A stretch of 64,000 bases of DNA, from the NCBI GenBank assembly GCA_934511465.1, contig CAKSWG010000004.1, positions 37,778 to 101,777 on the forward strand, read 5' to 3'. Below, in pieces: positions 9,321-18,435 of this stretch (position 1 is the first letter of the stretch; every line of letters begins with the position of its first letter). The translations under genes and the position numbers were made by a program. The stretch comes from an uncultured Faecalibacterium sp. Lineage in GTDB: Bacteria > Bacillota > Clostridia > Oscillospirales > Ruminococcaceae. The notes under the pieces were generated by a model, which saw only the letters and a list, made by a program, of their open reading frames with translations, was not told the DNA's origin and did not search any database.

Positions 9321-9422
9321 TGTCACCGTTCTTTTACTTTTCGTTTGTGTCAGTTTGTGGTATACTATGGGCACTGCAAGGCTTTGCAGTCAACTAAGAA
9401 AGACAGGATGTGAAATCCTCCA

Positions 9423-11348
9423 ATGAAAGATGGTTTTTTAAAGGCCGCTGCCCTTTCGCCCGCCTTGCGGGTGGCAGACTGCGCCTATAACGTGCAGCAG
9501 ATCGCTGCGGCAGCACACGCCGCAGCCGCCCGCGGCGTGAAGCTTGCCGTGTTCCCCGAGTTCTGCCTGACCGGCTACACCTGCGGCGATCTGTTTTTGC
9601 AGCGCACCCTGCAAACCGGCGCACTGGACGCTCTTTGCGCCCTGCTGGCCGAGACCAAGGCATTGGACATGGTCACGCTGGTGGGCCTGCCGCTGCTGGT
9701 GCACGGCAAGCTGTACAACTGCGCCGCTGTGCTGTGCCGCGGCAGGATCCTGGGCCTTGTGCCCAAGACCTACCTGCCCAACTACGGCGAATTCTACGAA
9801 AAGCGCCAGTTCACCCCCGGCAATACCGAGGTGGAACTTATAGAGGTATGCGGCCAGCAGGTGCCTTTTGGCACTTCCCTGCTGTTCCGCTGCCGCCAGA
9901 TGCCCAGCTTCGTGCTGGGCGTAGAGATCTGCGAGGACCTGTGGAGCGCCCTGCCGCCTTCCACCTTCCACGCGCTGGCCGGTGCCACCGTGGTCGCAAA
10001 CCTTTCTGCCAGCGATGAGACCGTGGGCAAGGCCGAGTACCGCCGGGCGCTGGTGTCCAACCAGTCTGCCCGCCTGCTGTGCGGCTACCTGTACGCTTCC
10101 GCCGGGCACGGCGAGAGCACGCAGGACATGGTATTTGCCGGACACGACCTGATCGCCGAGAACGGCACCCTCCTTGCGGAGACTGCCCCCTTTGACGGCG
10201 GTTTTGCCGAGACCGAGCTCGACTGCCAGCGCATGGAAGCCGAGCGTGCCCGCAACACCAGCTTCGAGCTTTCCACCGAGGGCTATACCACGGTGGAGTT
10301 CGATCTGGAGCCGGTGGAGACCACGCTCACCCGCTGGATCGACCCGGCGCCCTTTGTGCCCGGCGACCCCAAGCGCCGCGCCGAGCGCTGCGAGCTCATT
10401 CTGAAGATGCAGGCCGACGGTCTTGCCAAACGTCTGGAGCATGCCCACGCCAAAACGGCGGTCATTGGCATTTCCGGCGGGCTGGACAGCTGCCTTGCGC
10501 TGCTGGTTGCCGTGCGCGCCATGAAGCAGCTGGGCCGTCCTGCCCGTGATGTGCTGGCCGTGACCATGCCCTGCTTCGGCACCACCAAGCGCACCCGCAG
10601 CAACGCGGAGATCTTGTGCGACGAGCTGCATGTTTCCTTTAAAGAGATCGACATTGCCAACACGGTGCACAGCCATTTTGCGGACATCGGTCAGGACGAG
10701 AGCGTGCTGGATGTGACCTTTGAAAACGGTCAGGCCCGCGTGCGCACGCTGGAGCTGATGGACACCGCCAACCGCACCGGCGGCCTTGTGGTGGGCACCG
10801 GCGACCTTTCGGAGCTGGCGCTGGGCTGGGCCACCTACAACGGCGACCACATGAGCATGTATGGCGTCAACGCCGGTGTGCCCAAAACGCTGGTGCGCCA
10901 CCTTGTGCGCTACGAAGCCGATATTGCCGCCACCGATGCCCTGCGCAAAGTGCTGCTGGACATTCTGGATACGCCCGTCTCCCCGGAGCTGCTGCCCGCC
11001 AAGGACGGCGAGATCGCGCAAAAGACCGAGGACCTTGTGGGCCCGTATGAGCTGCACGATTTTTACCTGTATCAGGTGCTGCGCTTCGGCTTTGGCCCGG
11101 CCAAAATTTTCCGGCTGGCAAAGGCTGCGTTCGCAGGCCGGCCGGAGTACCCGGACAGCGTGCTGTACAAGTGGCTGCGCAACTTCTACTGGCGGTTCTT
11201 TGCCCAGCAGTTCAAGCGCAGCTGCCTGCCGGACGGCCCCAAGGTGGGCAGCGTGACCCTTTCGCCCCGCGGCGACTGGCGGATGCCCAGCGATGCCTGT
11301 GCCGCACTGTGGCTGGCTGAGCTGGAACAATTACAGATCAAGGATTAA
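9423..11348 (+). CDS. nadE: Glutamine-dependent NAD+ synthetase
   Basis: A 641-aa two-domain enzyme that converts nicotinate adenine dinucleotide to NAD+ with glutamine as nitrogen source. The N-terminal nitrilase-like glutaminase has its Glu-Lys-Cys triad in FPEFCLTGYT, PKTYLPNYGEFYEKR and EICEDLW. The C-terminal synthetase has the ATP pyrophosphatase loop SGGLDSCLALL (about residue 350). Length matches the long bacterial form. It is the first gene of a plus-strand run, four bases before the NusG-domain gene. The ribosome-binding site is weak; a small stem (AGGAT...ATCCT) lies just before the start. Confidence 0.95.
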   Translation: MKDGFLKAAALSPALRVADCAYNVQQIAAAAHAAAARGVKLAVFPEFCLTGYTCGDLFLQRTLQTGALDALCALLAETKALDMVTLVGLPLLVHGKLYNCAAVLCRGRILGLVPKTYLPNYGEFYEKRQFTPGNTEVELIEVCGQQVPFGTSLLFRCRQMPSFVLGVEICEDLWSALPPSTFHALAGATVVANLSASDETVGKAEYRRALVSNQSARLLCGYLYASAGHGESTQDMVFAGHDLIAENGTLLAETAPFDGGFAETELDCQRMEAERARNTSFELSTEGYTTVEFDLEPVETTLTRWIDPAPFVPGDPKRRAERCELILKMQADGLAKRLEHAHAKTAVIGISGGLDSCLALLVAVRAMKQLGRPARDVLAVTMPCFGTTKRTRSNAEILCDELHVSFKEIDIANTVHSHFADIGQDESVLDVTFENGQARVRTLELMDTANRTGGLVVGTGDLSELALGWATYNGDHMSMYGVNAGVPKTLVRHLVRYEADIAATDALRKVLLDILDTPVSPELLPAKDGEIAQKTEDLVGPYELHDFYLYQVLRFGFGPAKIFRLAKAAFAGRPEYPDSVLYKWLRNFYWRFFAQQFKRSCLPDGPKVGSVTLSPRGDWRMPSDACAALWLAELEQLQIKD

Positions 11349-11351
11349 CGC

Positions 11352-11705
11352 ATGAAAAACAAAAAGCTGCTTACCAATCTTCTGTTTGCCGTGGTCATTC
11401 TGGCCATTGCCGCTGTGCTGCTGGTGGTGCGCCGCGTGCACGCTTCCGGCTCCGGACTGCGGGCCGAGCTGATCTACGGCGACAACAACACCACCATGAA
11501 CCTGCCGCTGGACGTGGATGAGACCTATGATGTGGACACCGGTTACTATACCGTCCACATCCAGATCAAGGACGGTGCAGCCCGGTTTGTGGATTCGCCC
11601 TGCCCGGATCACATCTGTGAAGGCTTCGGCTGGCTTTCTAACGAGGATCAGACCGCCACCTGCCTTCCGGCCCGTGCCGTGCTGACCATCGTGCCTGTTT
11701 CCTGA
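11352..11705 (+). CDS. NusG domain II-containing membrane-anchored protein
   Basis: A 117-aa protein with an N-terminal membrane helix (about residues 8-26) followed by a small beta-rich domain ending in 'CPDHICEGFGWLSN', the conserved C-x2-D-x2-C pattern of the NusG domain II (COG5341) family. Function is unknown. It sits three bases after nadE and 17 bases before the LCP gene, suggesting one transcript. Without the NGN domain it is not a transcription factor; the domain is probably extracytoplasmic. Confidence 0.75.
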   Translation: MKNKKLLTNLLFAVVILAIAAVLLVVRRVHASGSGLRAELIYGDNNTTMNLPLDVDETYDVDTGYYTVHIQIKDGAARFVDSPCPDHICEGFGWLSNEDQTATCLPARAVLTIVPVS

Positions 11706-11722
11706 GAAAAGGAGAGTTTTGA

Positions 11723-13414
11723 ATGATGGATGAAACCGATCGTTCCCACGAGGAACACCGCGCGCTGCGGCACATCAGCCGCAAGGCGGATTCTGAGGAT
11801 GCTGCCCCCATTGAGGTGGACAGCTCCGCGTTCTTCTCCGAGCTGCCGCCGGAACCGCCGCAGACGCCGCCGCCCCAAAAGCCGCCGCGCAGCAGCACAC
11901 CTGTGCCGCCAAGACCCCAGCCGCCTGTGGATGGAGCTGTGGCAGCACCTTCCAAATGGGGGAATATTTTGCTGATCGTACAAGGGATCTTAAGTGTTCT
12001 GGCGCTGGTGCAGCTGTGGCGCACCCAGATGCTGCCGGTGCTGTATCTGGTCATTCTGGCCGCACTGCTGGCATTGCTGTGGCTGCTGGTAAAGCGCTGT
12101 CAGGAGTACAATGTACCGGGCAAGGTGGCCCGGGTGTTCTCGGTGTTCCTGTGCGCCGCCATGGCGCTGGGCTGCATCTGGGCGCAGCAGGGCCTTGCCG
12201 CCCTTGGCAGCATGACCTCCGGCCTGCTCACCGGTGCCGAAGCCAACAAGATCACCAAGGAGCCCTTTGTGATCTACCTCAGCGGCGTGGACACCCGCGG
12301 CGAGCTGACCGAAAAAGCCCGCAGCGACGTGAACATCCTTGCCGCCGTGAATCCCGTTACCAAGCGCGTGGCCCTGATCAACACGCCCCGTGACTATTAC
12401 GTGGACCTTGCCGGCACCGACAGTAAGGACAAGCTGACCCACGCCGGTCTGTACGGCGTGGAGACCAGCATGGCAACGCTGGGCAACCTGTACGGCGTCA
12501 ATGTGGATCATTACATCCGCATCAACTTTGCGGGCTTTATCAACATCATCGACGCATTGGGCGGTGTGGATGTCTACTCCGATCAGGCGTTCACCTCGGT
12601 GGGCAGCCCCGGCTACTACGACCCCACCACCTTTGTGGAAGGCTGGAACCATCTGGACGGCAAGGCCGCTCTGGCTTTTGCCCGCGAGCGCCACGCCTTT
12701 GCCTCCGGCGATATCCAGCGCGGCATCAACCAGATGAAGGTGATCGATGCCATGCTGAACAAGATCAAGTCCCCTGCCCTGCTGATGGGCTTTTCCAAGA
12801 TCATGGATGCCGCCTCCGACTGCTTTGTGACCAGCTTTTCACAGGATCAGATCAGTGCGCTGGTGCGGATGCAGCTGAGCGACTTTGCCGAGTGGGATAT
12901 TGAAAGCTATACCGTCACCGGCACAAGCTCCAGCAGCACCAAGTGCTACTCTGCCAAGGGACAGAAGCTCTACGTCATGAAGCCGGACGATTCTTCTGTA
13001 AGCAAGGCCAGGGAAATGCTCGCGTCCGTGCTGGGCGGTGAGGGCACCGTTGCCGACACCACCCAGAAGCCGGAAAAGACTGAGGTGTTCACCCCCACCA
13101 CCGACCCGAACGCCGCCGTTTCGGAGGTGCCTGCCGAGAGCGTTCCCGAGGAAGTGCCCGCCGAGAGCGTGCCGGAAGAGACCGTCCCGGCTGACCAGCC
13201 TGCAGATGCAGAGCAGCCTGCCGACACCCAGACGCCGGAGCCGGAAGCTCCCGCTGAAGGCGAGACCGGCGGGGACACACCTGCCGAAGCCCCGTCTATC
13301 TCCCTGCCCACGCAGGAAGAGGTGGAACAGGCTGCATCGTCCATCTACAATGCGGCTTCCTCCATCTGGGGTGCCATTCAGGATGCCGCTTCGCAGCAGA
13401 ACGACGCGGCCTGA
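11723..13414 (+). CDS. LytR-CpsA-Psr (LCP) family glycopolymer transferase
   Basis: A 563-aa membrane protein predicted to attach anionic glycopolymers to peptidoglycan. The N-terminus is cytoplasmic and Pro-rich, followed by three hydrophobic segments (about 80-98, 104-124, 137-155). The LCP catalytic domain is at about 181-340, with the family's Asp/Arg pattern in 'GVDTRGELTEKARSDVN' and 'INTPRDYYV'. The C-terminal ~130 residues are Pro/Ala/Glu-rich with repeats of PAESVPEE, probably a wall-spanning linker, ending in an amphipathic helix. Ribosome-binding site GGAGAG; a second ATG one codon downstream is equally possible. A repeat element (family 1) begins right after the stop. Confidence 0.9.
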   Translation: MMDETDRSHEEHRALRHISRKADSEDAAPIEVDSSAFFSELPPEPPQTPPPQKPPRSSTPVPPRPQPPVDGAVAAPSKWGNILLIVQGILSVLALVQLWRTQMLPVLYLVILAALLALLWLLVKRCQEYNVPGKVARVFSVFLCAAMALGCIWAQQGLAALGSMTSGLLTGAEANKITKEPFVIYLSGVDTRGELTEKARSDVNILAAVNPVTKRVALINTPRDYYVDLAGTDSKDKLTHAGLYGVETSMATLGNLYGVNVDHYIRINFAGFINIIDALGGVDVYSDQAFTSVGSPGYYDPTTFVEGWNHLDGKAALAFARERHAFASGDIQRGINQMKVIDAMLNKIKSPALLMGFSKIMDAASDCFVTSFSQDQISALVRMQLSDFAEWDIESYTVTGTSSSSTKCYSAKGQKLYVMKPDDSSVSKAREMLASVLGGEGTVADTTQKPEKTEVFTPTTDPNAAVSEVPAESVPEEVPAESVPEETVPADQPADAEQPADTQTPEPEAPAEGETGGDTPAEAPSISLPTQEEVEQAASSIYNAASSIWGAIQDAASQQNDAA

Positions 13415-13473
13415 CGATTTGAAATCTCCTCTGCGCAAGCTCCGGACTCTATAGCGGAAATATTATTTTATTT

Positions 13474-13511
13474 GCAAAACAGGAAACGACTGCGGTCATT
13501 TCCTGTTTTGC
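13474..13511 (+). terminator. Terminator of the nadE-LCP operon inside repeat element A
   Basis: Stem of 13 bp plus 3 bp closed by a TGCG tetraloop, followed by TTTTTC. Faces the plus-strand LCP gene. Confidence 0.75.
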
Positions 13512-13552
13512 TTTTTCACCAGAAAGGCCGTGCCGCTGAACCGCATAAAAAT

Positions 13553-13583
13553 GCCGCCTGCATCTTGAACCAATGCAGGCGGC
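13553..13583 (-). terminator. Terminator of deoB (probably bidirectional)
   Basis: Perfect 11-bp stem GCCGCCTGCAT / ATGCAGGCGGC with a nine-base loop. The minus strand continues ATTTTTATG, 20 bases after the deoB stop. Confidence 0.8.
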
Positions 13584-13603
13584 TTTCTCATTTTATAAAA
13601 TCA

Positions 13604-14782
13604 TTACGCTTTGATCTCGTTCCAGACGCTCTTGCCATCCAGACTGGAAGCATCCACATCCAGATACTCGCAGATGGTCCGGGCAATGGTGCCAAAGCAC
13701 AGACGGGTGCCAAGGTCAACGCCGGGCTTCACGCCCTTGCCGCAGATCAGGTACGGCACATACTCGCGGGTGTGGTCGGTGGTCTTGGTATAGGACGGGT
13801 CGCAGCCGTGGTCAGCTGTGACCATGAGGAGATCACCCTCCCGCATTCCGGGGATGAAGTCTGCCACGAACCTGTCGAACTCGGTAGCAGCGGCGGCATA
13901 GCCTGCCACATCGCGGCGGTGGCCGTAGAGCATATCGAAGTCCACCAGATTTACAAAGGCAAGGCCCTCAAAGTCGCGGGTCTGCAGTGCCTTGGTGAAG
14001 GCGATGCCGTTGGTGTTGCCGGTGGTCTTGATCTTCTCGGTCACGCCCTCGCCGTCAAAGATATCAAAAATTTTGCCTACGGCGATCACATCCCTGCCCG
14101 CGCCTTTGAGCAGGTCCAGCATGGTGGCGCGGGGCGGCTTGAGGCTCAGATCGTGACGGTTGGTGGTGCGGTAGAAGGTGTCGGCAGTATGGCCCAGGAA
14201 GGGGCGTGCGATCACGCGGCCCACGCCGTACTCGCCCTTGAGCATTTCGCGGGCGATCTCGCAGTAGCGGTAGAGCTCATGCACCGGCACCAGCTCTTCG
14301 TTGGCGGCCACCTGAAATACGCTGTCGGCGCTGGTATAGACGATAAGAGCGTTTTCTTTCATGGCCTGCTCGCCGTAGTCCTTCAGCACCTGCGTGCCGG
14401 AATAGGGCTTGTTGCACAGCACCTTGTGGCCGGTCTTTTCCTCAAACTCGTGGATGAGCTCTGCCGGGAAGCCCTCCGGGAAGGTGGGCAGCGGCTTGGG
14501 GCTGACAACACCCGCGATCTCCCAGTGGCCGATGGTGGTATCCTTGCCCATGCTCTGTTCCTGCAAACGGGCAAAGGAGCCGATGGGCGCTGCGGCCTTT
14601 TCGCCTGCCGTGACCCCATCGATGTTGAACATGCCCAGCTTTTGCAGGTTGGGGCAGTGGAAGTTGGGGTGCTTTGCAATGGCGCCGAGCGTATTGGTGC
14701 CCTCATCGCCAAAGGCGGCGGCGTCCGGCTCTGCACCAATGCCAAAGCTGTCGAGGACGATCAGAAAAACGCGCTTTTCCAT
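13604..14782 (-). CDS. deoB: Phosphopentomutase
   Basis: A 392-aa manganese enzyme of the alkaline phosphatase superfamily that interconverts (deoxy)ribose-1-phosphate and -5-phosphate, linking DeoD products to central metabolism. The metal-binding N-terminus 'VLDSFGIGAEPDA' and the family segments 'GKDTTIGHWE' (phosphorylated Thr) and 'VTADHGCDPS' are present. Length matches DeoB. The start (14780-14782) has GGAG ten bases upstream; a longer frame to 14896 would run through the promoter. Although isolated from deoD-cdd, its promoter shares a 12-base stretch with the bmpA promoter. Confidence 0.95.
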   Translation of the reverse strand: MEKRVFLIVLDSFGIGAEPDAAAFGDEGTNTLGAIAKHPNFHCPNLQKLGMFNIDGVTAGEKAAAPIGSFARLQEQSMGKDTTIGHWEIAGVVSPKPLPTFPEGFPAELIHEFEEKTGHKVLCNKPYSGTQVLKDYGEQAMKENALIVYTSADSVFQVAANEELVPVHELYRYCEIAREMLKGEYGVGRVIARPFLGHTADTFYRTTNRHDLSLKPPRATMLDLLKGAGRDVIAVGKIFDIFDGEGVTEKIKTTGNTNGIAFTKALQTRDFEGLAFVNLVDFDMLYGHRRDVAGYAAAATEFDRFVADFIPGMREGDLLMVTADHGCDPSYTKTTDHTREYVPYLICGKGVKPGVDLGTRLCFGTIARTICEYLDVDASSLDGKSVWNEIKA

Positions 14783-14846
14783 ATCGTTTTTTCTCCATTT
14801 CTTCCGGGGGAGATGCCCCGGATAAGTGATACTATCTTTATCTATC

Positions 14847-14875
14847 ATTATAAGCAAATCCCGTGCCGGATGCAA
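14847..14875 (-). promoter_or_regulatory. Sigma-A promoter of deoB
   Basis: Minus strand -35 TTGCAT, 17 bases, -10 TATAAT. GCTTGCATCCGG, spanning the -35, is identical to the bmpA promoter. Confidence 0.75.
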
Positions 14876-15037
14876 GCATTTTCGCCTTGCCGCCAATATC
14901 CGTCATTTTTACTAAAATGTTCGTTGATTTCTTCACGATTCGACGAAGCATTTTCGCATTTTTACACGCAGGCACGCTTTTTGACGGCAAAGACCTCTTA
15001 GCCGCCAAAAAAATTGGAGCGCGGCGTTAATTTTTTC

Positions 15038-15066
15038 TTGCCCTATTGTATCCAAGCGGTTATAAT
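15038..15066 (+). promoter_or_regulatory. Probable promoter of pyk-luxS
   Basis: -35 TTGCCC, 17 bases, -10 TATAAT, leaving a leader of about 140 bases before pyk. The 430-base gap between deoB and pyk otherwise holds only the deoB promoter and AT-rich DNA. Confidence 0.6.
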
Positions 15067-15215
15067 AGTAAATGGAAAAGTTTTGAACCACAGGATTTTT
15101 CCGCTTTTGTACCACAGCACGGGATTTTTCCCGTTGGCCGCGTGCAGCTGCCTGTATGACAGCAGACAACCTGCCGCAAAATAGAGAATGTGAAGCATAG
15201 TTGGAGGTAAAGGAT

Positions 15216-16970
15216 ATGAGAAAAACCAAGATCATCTGCACTCTGGGCCCGTCCACCGATCAGGAAGGCGTTCTGCGCGAGCTGGTCGCCAATGGCATGA
15301 ACGTTGCCCGTTTTAATTTTTCCCACGGCTCCCACGAGGAGCATCTGGGCCGCTTTGAAAAGCTGAAGGCCATCCGTGAAGAGCTGGGCAAGCCGGTCGC
15401 CGCCCTGCTGGACACCAAGGGCCCCGAGATCCGCCTGAAGGACTTCAAGAACGGCACCGAGATGCTGGAAGCCGGCCAGACCTTCACCCTGACCACCCGC
15501 GAGGTGGAGGGCACCAAGGAGATCTGTTCCATTACCTATAAGGACCTGCCGCAGGATGTGCAGCCCGGCGGCACCATCATGCTGGACGATGGCCTGGTCA
15601 AGCTTCAGATCGTCACTGTAAATGACACCGACATCGTGTGCAAGGTGCTGAACAACGGCAAGATCAAGAATAAAAAGGGCGTCAATGTGCCCGGCGTGCA
15701 CCTGTCCATGCCGTATATGAGCCAGCGCGACCGCGACGACATCATCTTTGGCGCACAGCAGGGCTTTGACTTCATCGCCGCTTCCTTCGTGCGCACCGCG
15801 CAGGATGTGTACGATATCCGCAATCTGCTCAACGAGTACGATTCCGACATCCGCATCATCGCCAAGATCGAGAACCGTGAGGGTGTGAACAACATCGACA
15901 GCATTCTGGCTGCCGCCGATGCCGTCATGGTGGCCCGCGGCGACTTGGGCGTTGAGATCGACTTTACCGAGCTGCCCGGCATCCAGAAGAACATCATCGA
16001 GCGCTCCTTCTCCTTTGGCAAGCCCATCGTCACCGCTACCCAGATGCTGGACAGCATGATCGTGAACCCCCGCCCCACCCGTGCCGAGATCTCCGACGTG
16101 GCAAATGCCATCTACGACGGCACCTCTGCCATCATGCTTTCCGGCGAGACTGCTGCCGGTGCTTATCCGGTGGATGCTCTCAAGACCATGTCTGCCATTG
16201 CTGAGCGCACCGAGCAGGAGAACCACGCCCGCTTTGTCCCCCTCACCGAGAACACCGGCAAGATCAGTGTGAGCGATGCAACTGCACACGCTGCCTGCCT
16301 GACCGCCAAGGACGTAAACGCCGCAGCCATCGTCACCGTTTCCGAGTCCGGCAACACCGCCCGTCTGCTGAGCAAGTACCGCCCGGAGCAGCCTATTATC
16401 GCCTGCGTGATGAAGGAGCAGGTACAGCGTCAGCTGGCCCTGAGCTGGGGCATCACCCCGCTGATGATGCCTCTGGCACACAGCACCGATGAGCTGATTG
16501 AAATGTCCACCTCTCTGGCCAAGGAAAACGGCTACCTGCACAATGGTGAGCTGGCGGTCGTGACCGCAGGCGTGCCCGTGGGCGTGTCCGGCACCACCAA
16601 CATGATCAAGATCCACATGGTGGGCAACTGTCTGGCTACCGGCGTGGGCGTGGGCCGCGAGAATGCCGATGTGTCCAGCGCCACCGGCAAGGCCTGTGTC
16701 TGCCGCACGCTGGAAGAGGTGCGTGCAAAGTTCAAGCCCGGCATGGTGCTGGTGGTGCCCTCCACCAGCAACGAAATGCTGAGCTACGTGCGCGATGCCG
16801 CCGCTCTGGTGGTGGAAGAGCCGGGCCTGAACAGCCACGCTGCCATTGCCGGCAAGGCTCTGCTCAAACCCACCGTTGTGGGTGCCGCCGGTGCCACCAG
16901 CCACATCCGTGACGGCCTGATGGTCGCCGTGGACTGCGCACACGGCAGCGTGCAGCGCCTGCAGGCCTAA
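15216..16970 (+). CDS. pyk: Pyruvate kinase with C-terminal PEP-utiliser domain
   Basis: A 584-aa glycolytic enzyme making pyruvate and ATP from phosphoenolpyruvate and ADP. 'KTKIICTLGPS' at the N-terminus, 'IIAKIENREGVNNID' (catalytic Lys, metal Glu) and 'VMVARGDLGVEI' are intact. As in Bacillus and other Firmicutes there is an extra ~95-residue domain at the C-terminus, here with 'GLNSHAAIAGKAL', where the usual T-S-H phosphohistidine motif reads N-S-H. Start ATG at 15216 with GGAGG eight bases upstream; a TTG 15 bases earlier overlaps that site. luxS follows after 16 bases. Confidence 0.95.
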   Translation: MRKTKIICTLGPSTDQEGVLRELVANGMNVARFNFSHGSHEEHLGRFEKLKAIREELGKPVAALLDTKGPEIRLKDFKNGTEMLEAGQTFTLTTREVEGTKEICSITYKDLPQDVQPGGTIMLDDGLVKLQIVTVNDTDIVCKVLNNGKIKNKKGVNVPGVHLSMPYMSQRDRDDIIFGAQQGFDFIAASFVRTAQDVYDIRNLLNEYDSDIRIIAKIENREGVNNIDSILAAADAVMVARGDLGVEIDFTELPGIQKNIIERSFSFGKPIVTATQMLDSMIVNPRPTRAEISDVANAIYDGTSAIMLSGETAAGAYPVDALKTMSAIAERTEQENHARFVPLTENTGKISVSDATAHAACLTAKDVNAAAIVTVSESGNTARLLSKYRPEQPIIACVMKEQVQRQLALSWGITPLMMPLAHSTDELIEMSTSLAKENGYLHNGELAVVTAGVPVGVSGTTNMIKIHMVGNCLATGVGVGRENADVSSATGKACVCRTLEEVRAKFKPGMVLVVPSTSNEMLSYVRDAAALVVEEPGLNSHAAIAGKALLKPTVVGAAGATSHIRDGLMVAVDCAHGSVQRLQA

Positions 16971-16986
16971 GCCAAAGGAGACCGCC

Positions 16987-17439
16987 ATGGAACGCATTGC
17001 AAGTTTCTGTGTTGACCATACCAAACTGGACCGCGGCATGTACCTGAGCCGTCAGGACGGCGATGTGCTCACTTGGGACATCCGCATGAAAAAGCCCAAT
17101 CACGGCGATTACCTGACCACCGGTGCCGCCCACACGCTGGAGCATCTGTTTGCCACCTATGCGCGCAACAGTGCCTTTCAGGACGGCGTCATCTACGTTG
17201 GCCCCATGGGCTGCCGCACCGGCTTTTACCTGCTCACCCGCGGCCTGACGCCTGCTCAGGCACTGGAGCTGACTGTGGAGTCCTTCCGCTTCATGGCTGG
17301 CTTTGAGGGCGCGGTGCCCGGTGCCAGCGAAGTGGAGTGCGGCAACTACCGCGACATGGACCTGCCCGCCGCCAAAGCCGAAGCCGCTGCCATGCTGCCG
17401 GTGCTGGAAGCACTGACCGGCGACGACCTGCATTACTAA
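16987..17439 (+). CDS. luxS: S-ribosylhomocysteine lyase (autoinducer-2 synthase)
   Basis: A 150-aa iron/zinc enzyme that cleaves S-ribosylhomocysteine to homocysteine and the AI-2 precursor DPD, in the activated methyl cycle. Metal ligands are visible in HTLEH (residues about 52-56) and in ECGNY near residue 118; 'GPMGCRTGFYL' carries the catalytic Cys. Length is normal. It is the second gene after pyk, with AAAGGAG upstream, and ends at a strong bidirectional terminator. Confidence 0.96.
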   Translation: MERIASFCVDHTKLDRGMYLSRQDGDVLTWDIRMKKPNHGDYLTTGAAHTLEHLFATYARNSAFQDGVIYVGPMGCRTGFYLLTRGLTPAQALELTVESFRFMAGFEGAVPGASEVECGNYRDMDLPAAKAEAAAMLPVLEALTGDDLHY

Positions 17440-17473
17440 GCTATCTTCCCCCTTCAAATCCATCATCATAAAA

Positions 17474-17513
17474 AAAGCGCTCTCCCGCCGGGTTTCCGTT
17501 GGGAGAGCGCTTT
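17474..17513. terminator. Bidirectional terminator between luxS and cutC
   Basis: Near-perfect stem AAAGCGCTCTCCC / GGGAGAGCGCTTT with a 14-base loop, A-tract on the left and T-rich DNA on the right, between two convergent genes. Confidence 0.85.
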
Positions 17514-17528
17514 CGTTTTATTCGGTTT

Positions 17529-18296
17529 TTAAAGGGTATCCAATGCCTGCTGTGCGGCACGGATGTTTGCTTCGCTGGTCTGCCACACCTCAAACTCCGA
17601 GAAACCCGGCAGGCCCATGGGCACGCCCTCGCGGCGGAAGGTCATGCGGCTTTGCAGCACCTGTTTGCCGGAAAGATGGAACGCCCGGACACCGGTCTGT
17701 GCGGCCAGAGCCGGGATGTTCTGGGCCGTGACACCGGCTCCCACCAGAATTTCCATACGGTCCCCTGCCTGCTGCACCAGCTTTTGCAGCAAAGCCGCGC
17801 CCTGCGGCGCACTGGCCGCCTGCCCGCTGGTAAGGATGGTGCAAAGGCCCAGCTCCTTTGCCGCTTCCAGTGCCGCAAAGGGATCGGCGCAGACGTCAAA
17901 GGCGCGGTGCAGGGTACACGCTGCCGGGCGGCCCGCCTTTTCTGCCGCTTTGCGCACCGCCGCATAAATGGGCCGCAGGGCATCCGTATCCAGCCCGCCT
18001 TCCGGGGTCAGCACACCGGTCACGATGCCGTCTGCACCGGCCTGTACCAGCTCTGCGGCCAGCTGTTCCATCTGGGCAAGCTCATAGCTGTCGTAGCAGA
18101 AATCGCCAAAGCGGGGCCGCAGCAGCGCCCGCACCGGCAGGCCGGTCTCCGCTTTTACCTGCCGCACCAGCGCAAGGCTGGGCGTGGTGCCGCCAACAAT
18201 GAGGTCTGCGCACAGCTCCAGTCGGCTTGCGCCGCCGCGCTTTGCCGCCAGCGCACTGGCGGTGCTGTCCACACACACTTCCAAGACTGCATGCAT
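17529..18296 (-). CDS. cutC: CutC family protein
   Basis: A 255-aa TIM-barrel protein named for copper homeostasis, though its biochemical role is not settled. Family landmarks: 'LEVCVDS' at the N-terminus, 'GASRLELCADL..GGTTPS', 'LLRPRFGDFCYD', 'GVLTPEGGLD', 'TLHRAFD' and 'TSGQ'. No metal exporter or chaperone gene is next to it. Its start (ATG at 18296) is preceded by GGAGGG. The gene precedes the luxS/cutC terminator and follows the HAD gene's own terminator, so it is probably transcribed alone. Confidence 0.88.
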   Translation of the reverse strand: MHAVLEVCVDSTASALAAKRGGASRLELCADLIVGGTTPSLALVRQVKAETGLPVRALLRPRFGDFCYDSYELAQMEQLAAELVQAGADGIVTGVLTPEGGLDTDALRPIYAAVRKAAEKAGRPAACTLHRAFDVCADPFAALEAAKELGLCTILTSGQAASAPQGAALLQKLVQQAGDRMEILVGAGVTAQNIPALAAQTGVRAFHLSGKQVLQSRMTFRREGVPMGLPGFSEFEVWQTSEANIRAAQQALDTL

Positions 18297-18383
18297 CCTG
18301 TTCCCTCCGTTTTGCCGGGCTGTGCCCGGTTTTTGGCTTCATTTTACCACATTTTCCGGGTTTGGAAAAGGCCGCCCACGCAA

Positions 18384-18424
18384 AAAGGGCCGTGATGCAG
18401 GTTTTTGCCCGCGTCACAGCCCTT
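18384..18424 (-). terminator. Terminator of the lacI-HAD pair
   Basis: Stem AAGGGC..GTGA / TCAC..GCCCTT with a loop of about 15 bases. The minus strand ends in CCCTTTTTGC, 12 bases after the HAD stop. Confidence 0.7.
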
Positions 18425-18435
18425 ATTTTTCATAT

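Larger units (their letters stand above)
13415..13600 (+). repeat. Family 1 palindromic element, half unit A
   Basis: Begins at the LCP stop and ends just before the deoB stop. Parts: a terminal box ending in ATAGCGGAAA then AT-rich DNA (to 13473); a hairpin at 13474-13511 whose 13-bp arms GCAAAACAGGAAA and complement are capped by GAC-TGCG-GTC; then CTTTTTCACCAGAAAGGCC. The box is the most diverged of the six in the window. The right half is replaced by an ordinary terminator (13553-13583). Confidence 0.7.
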
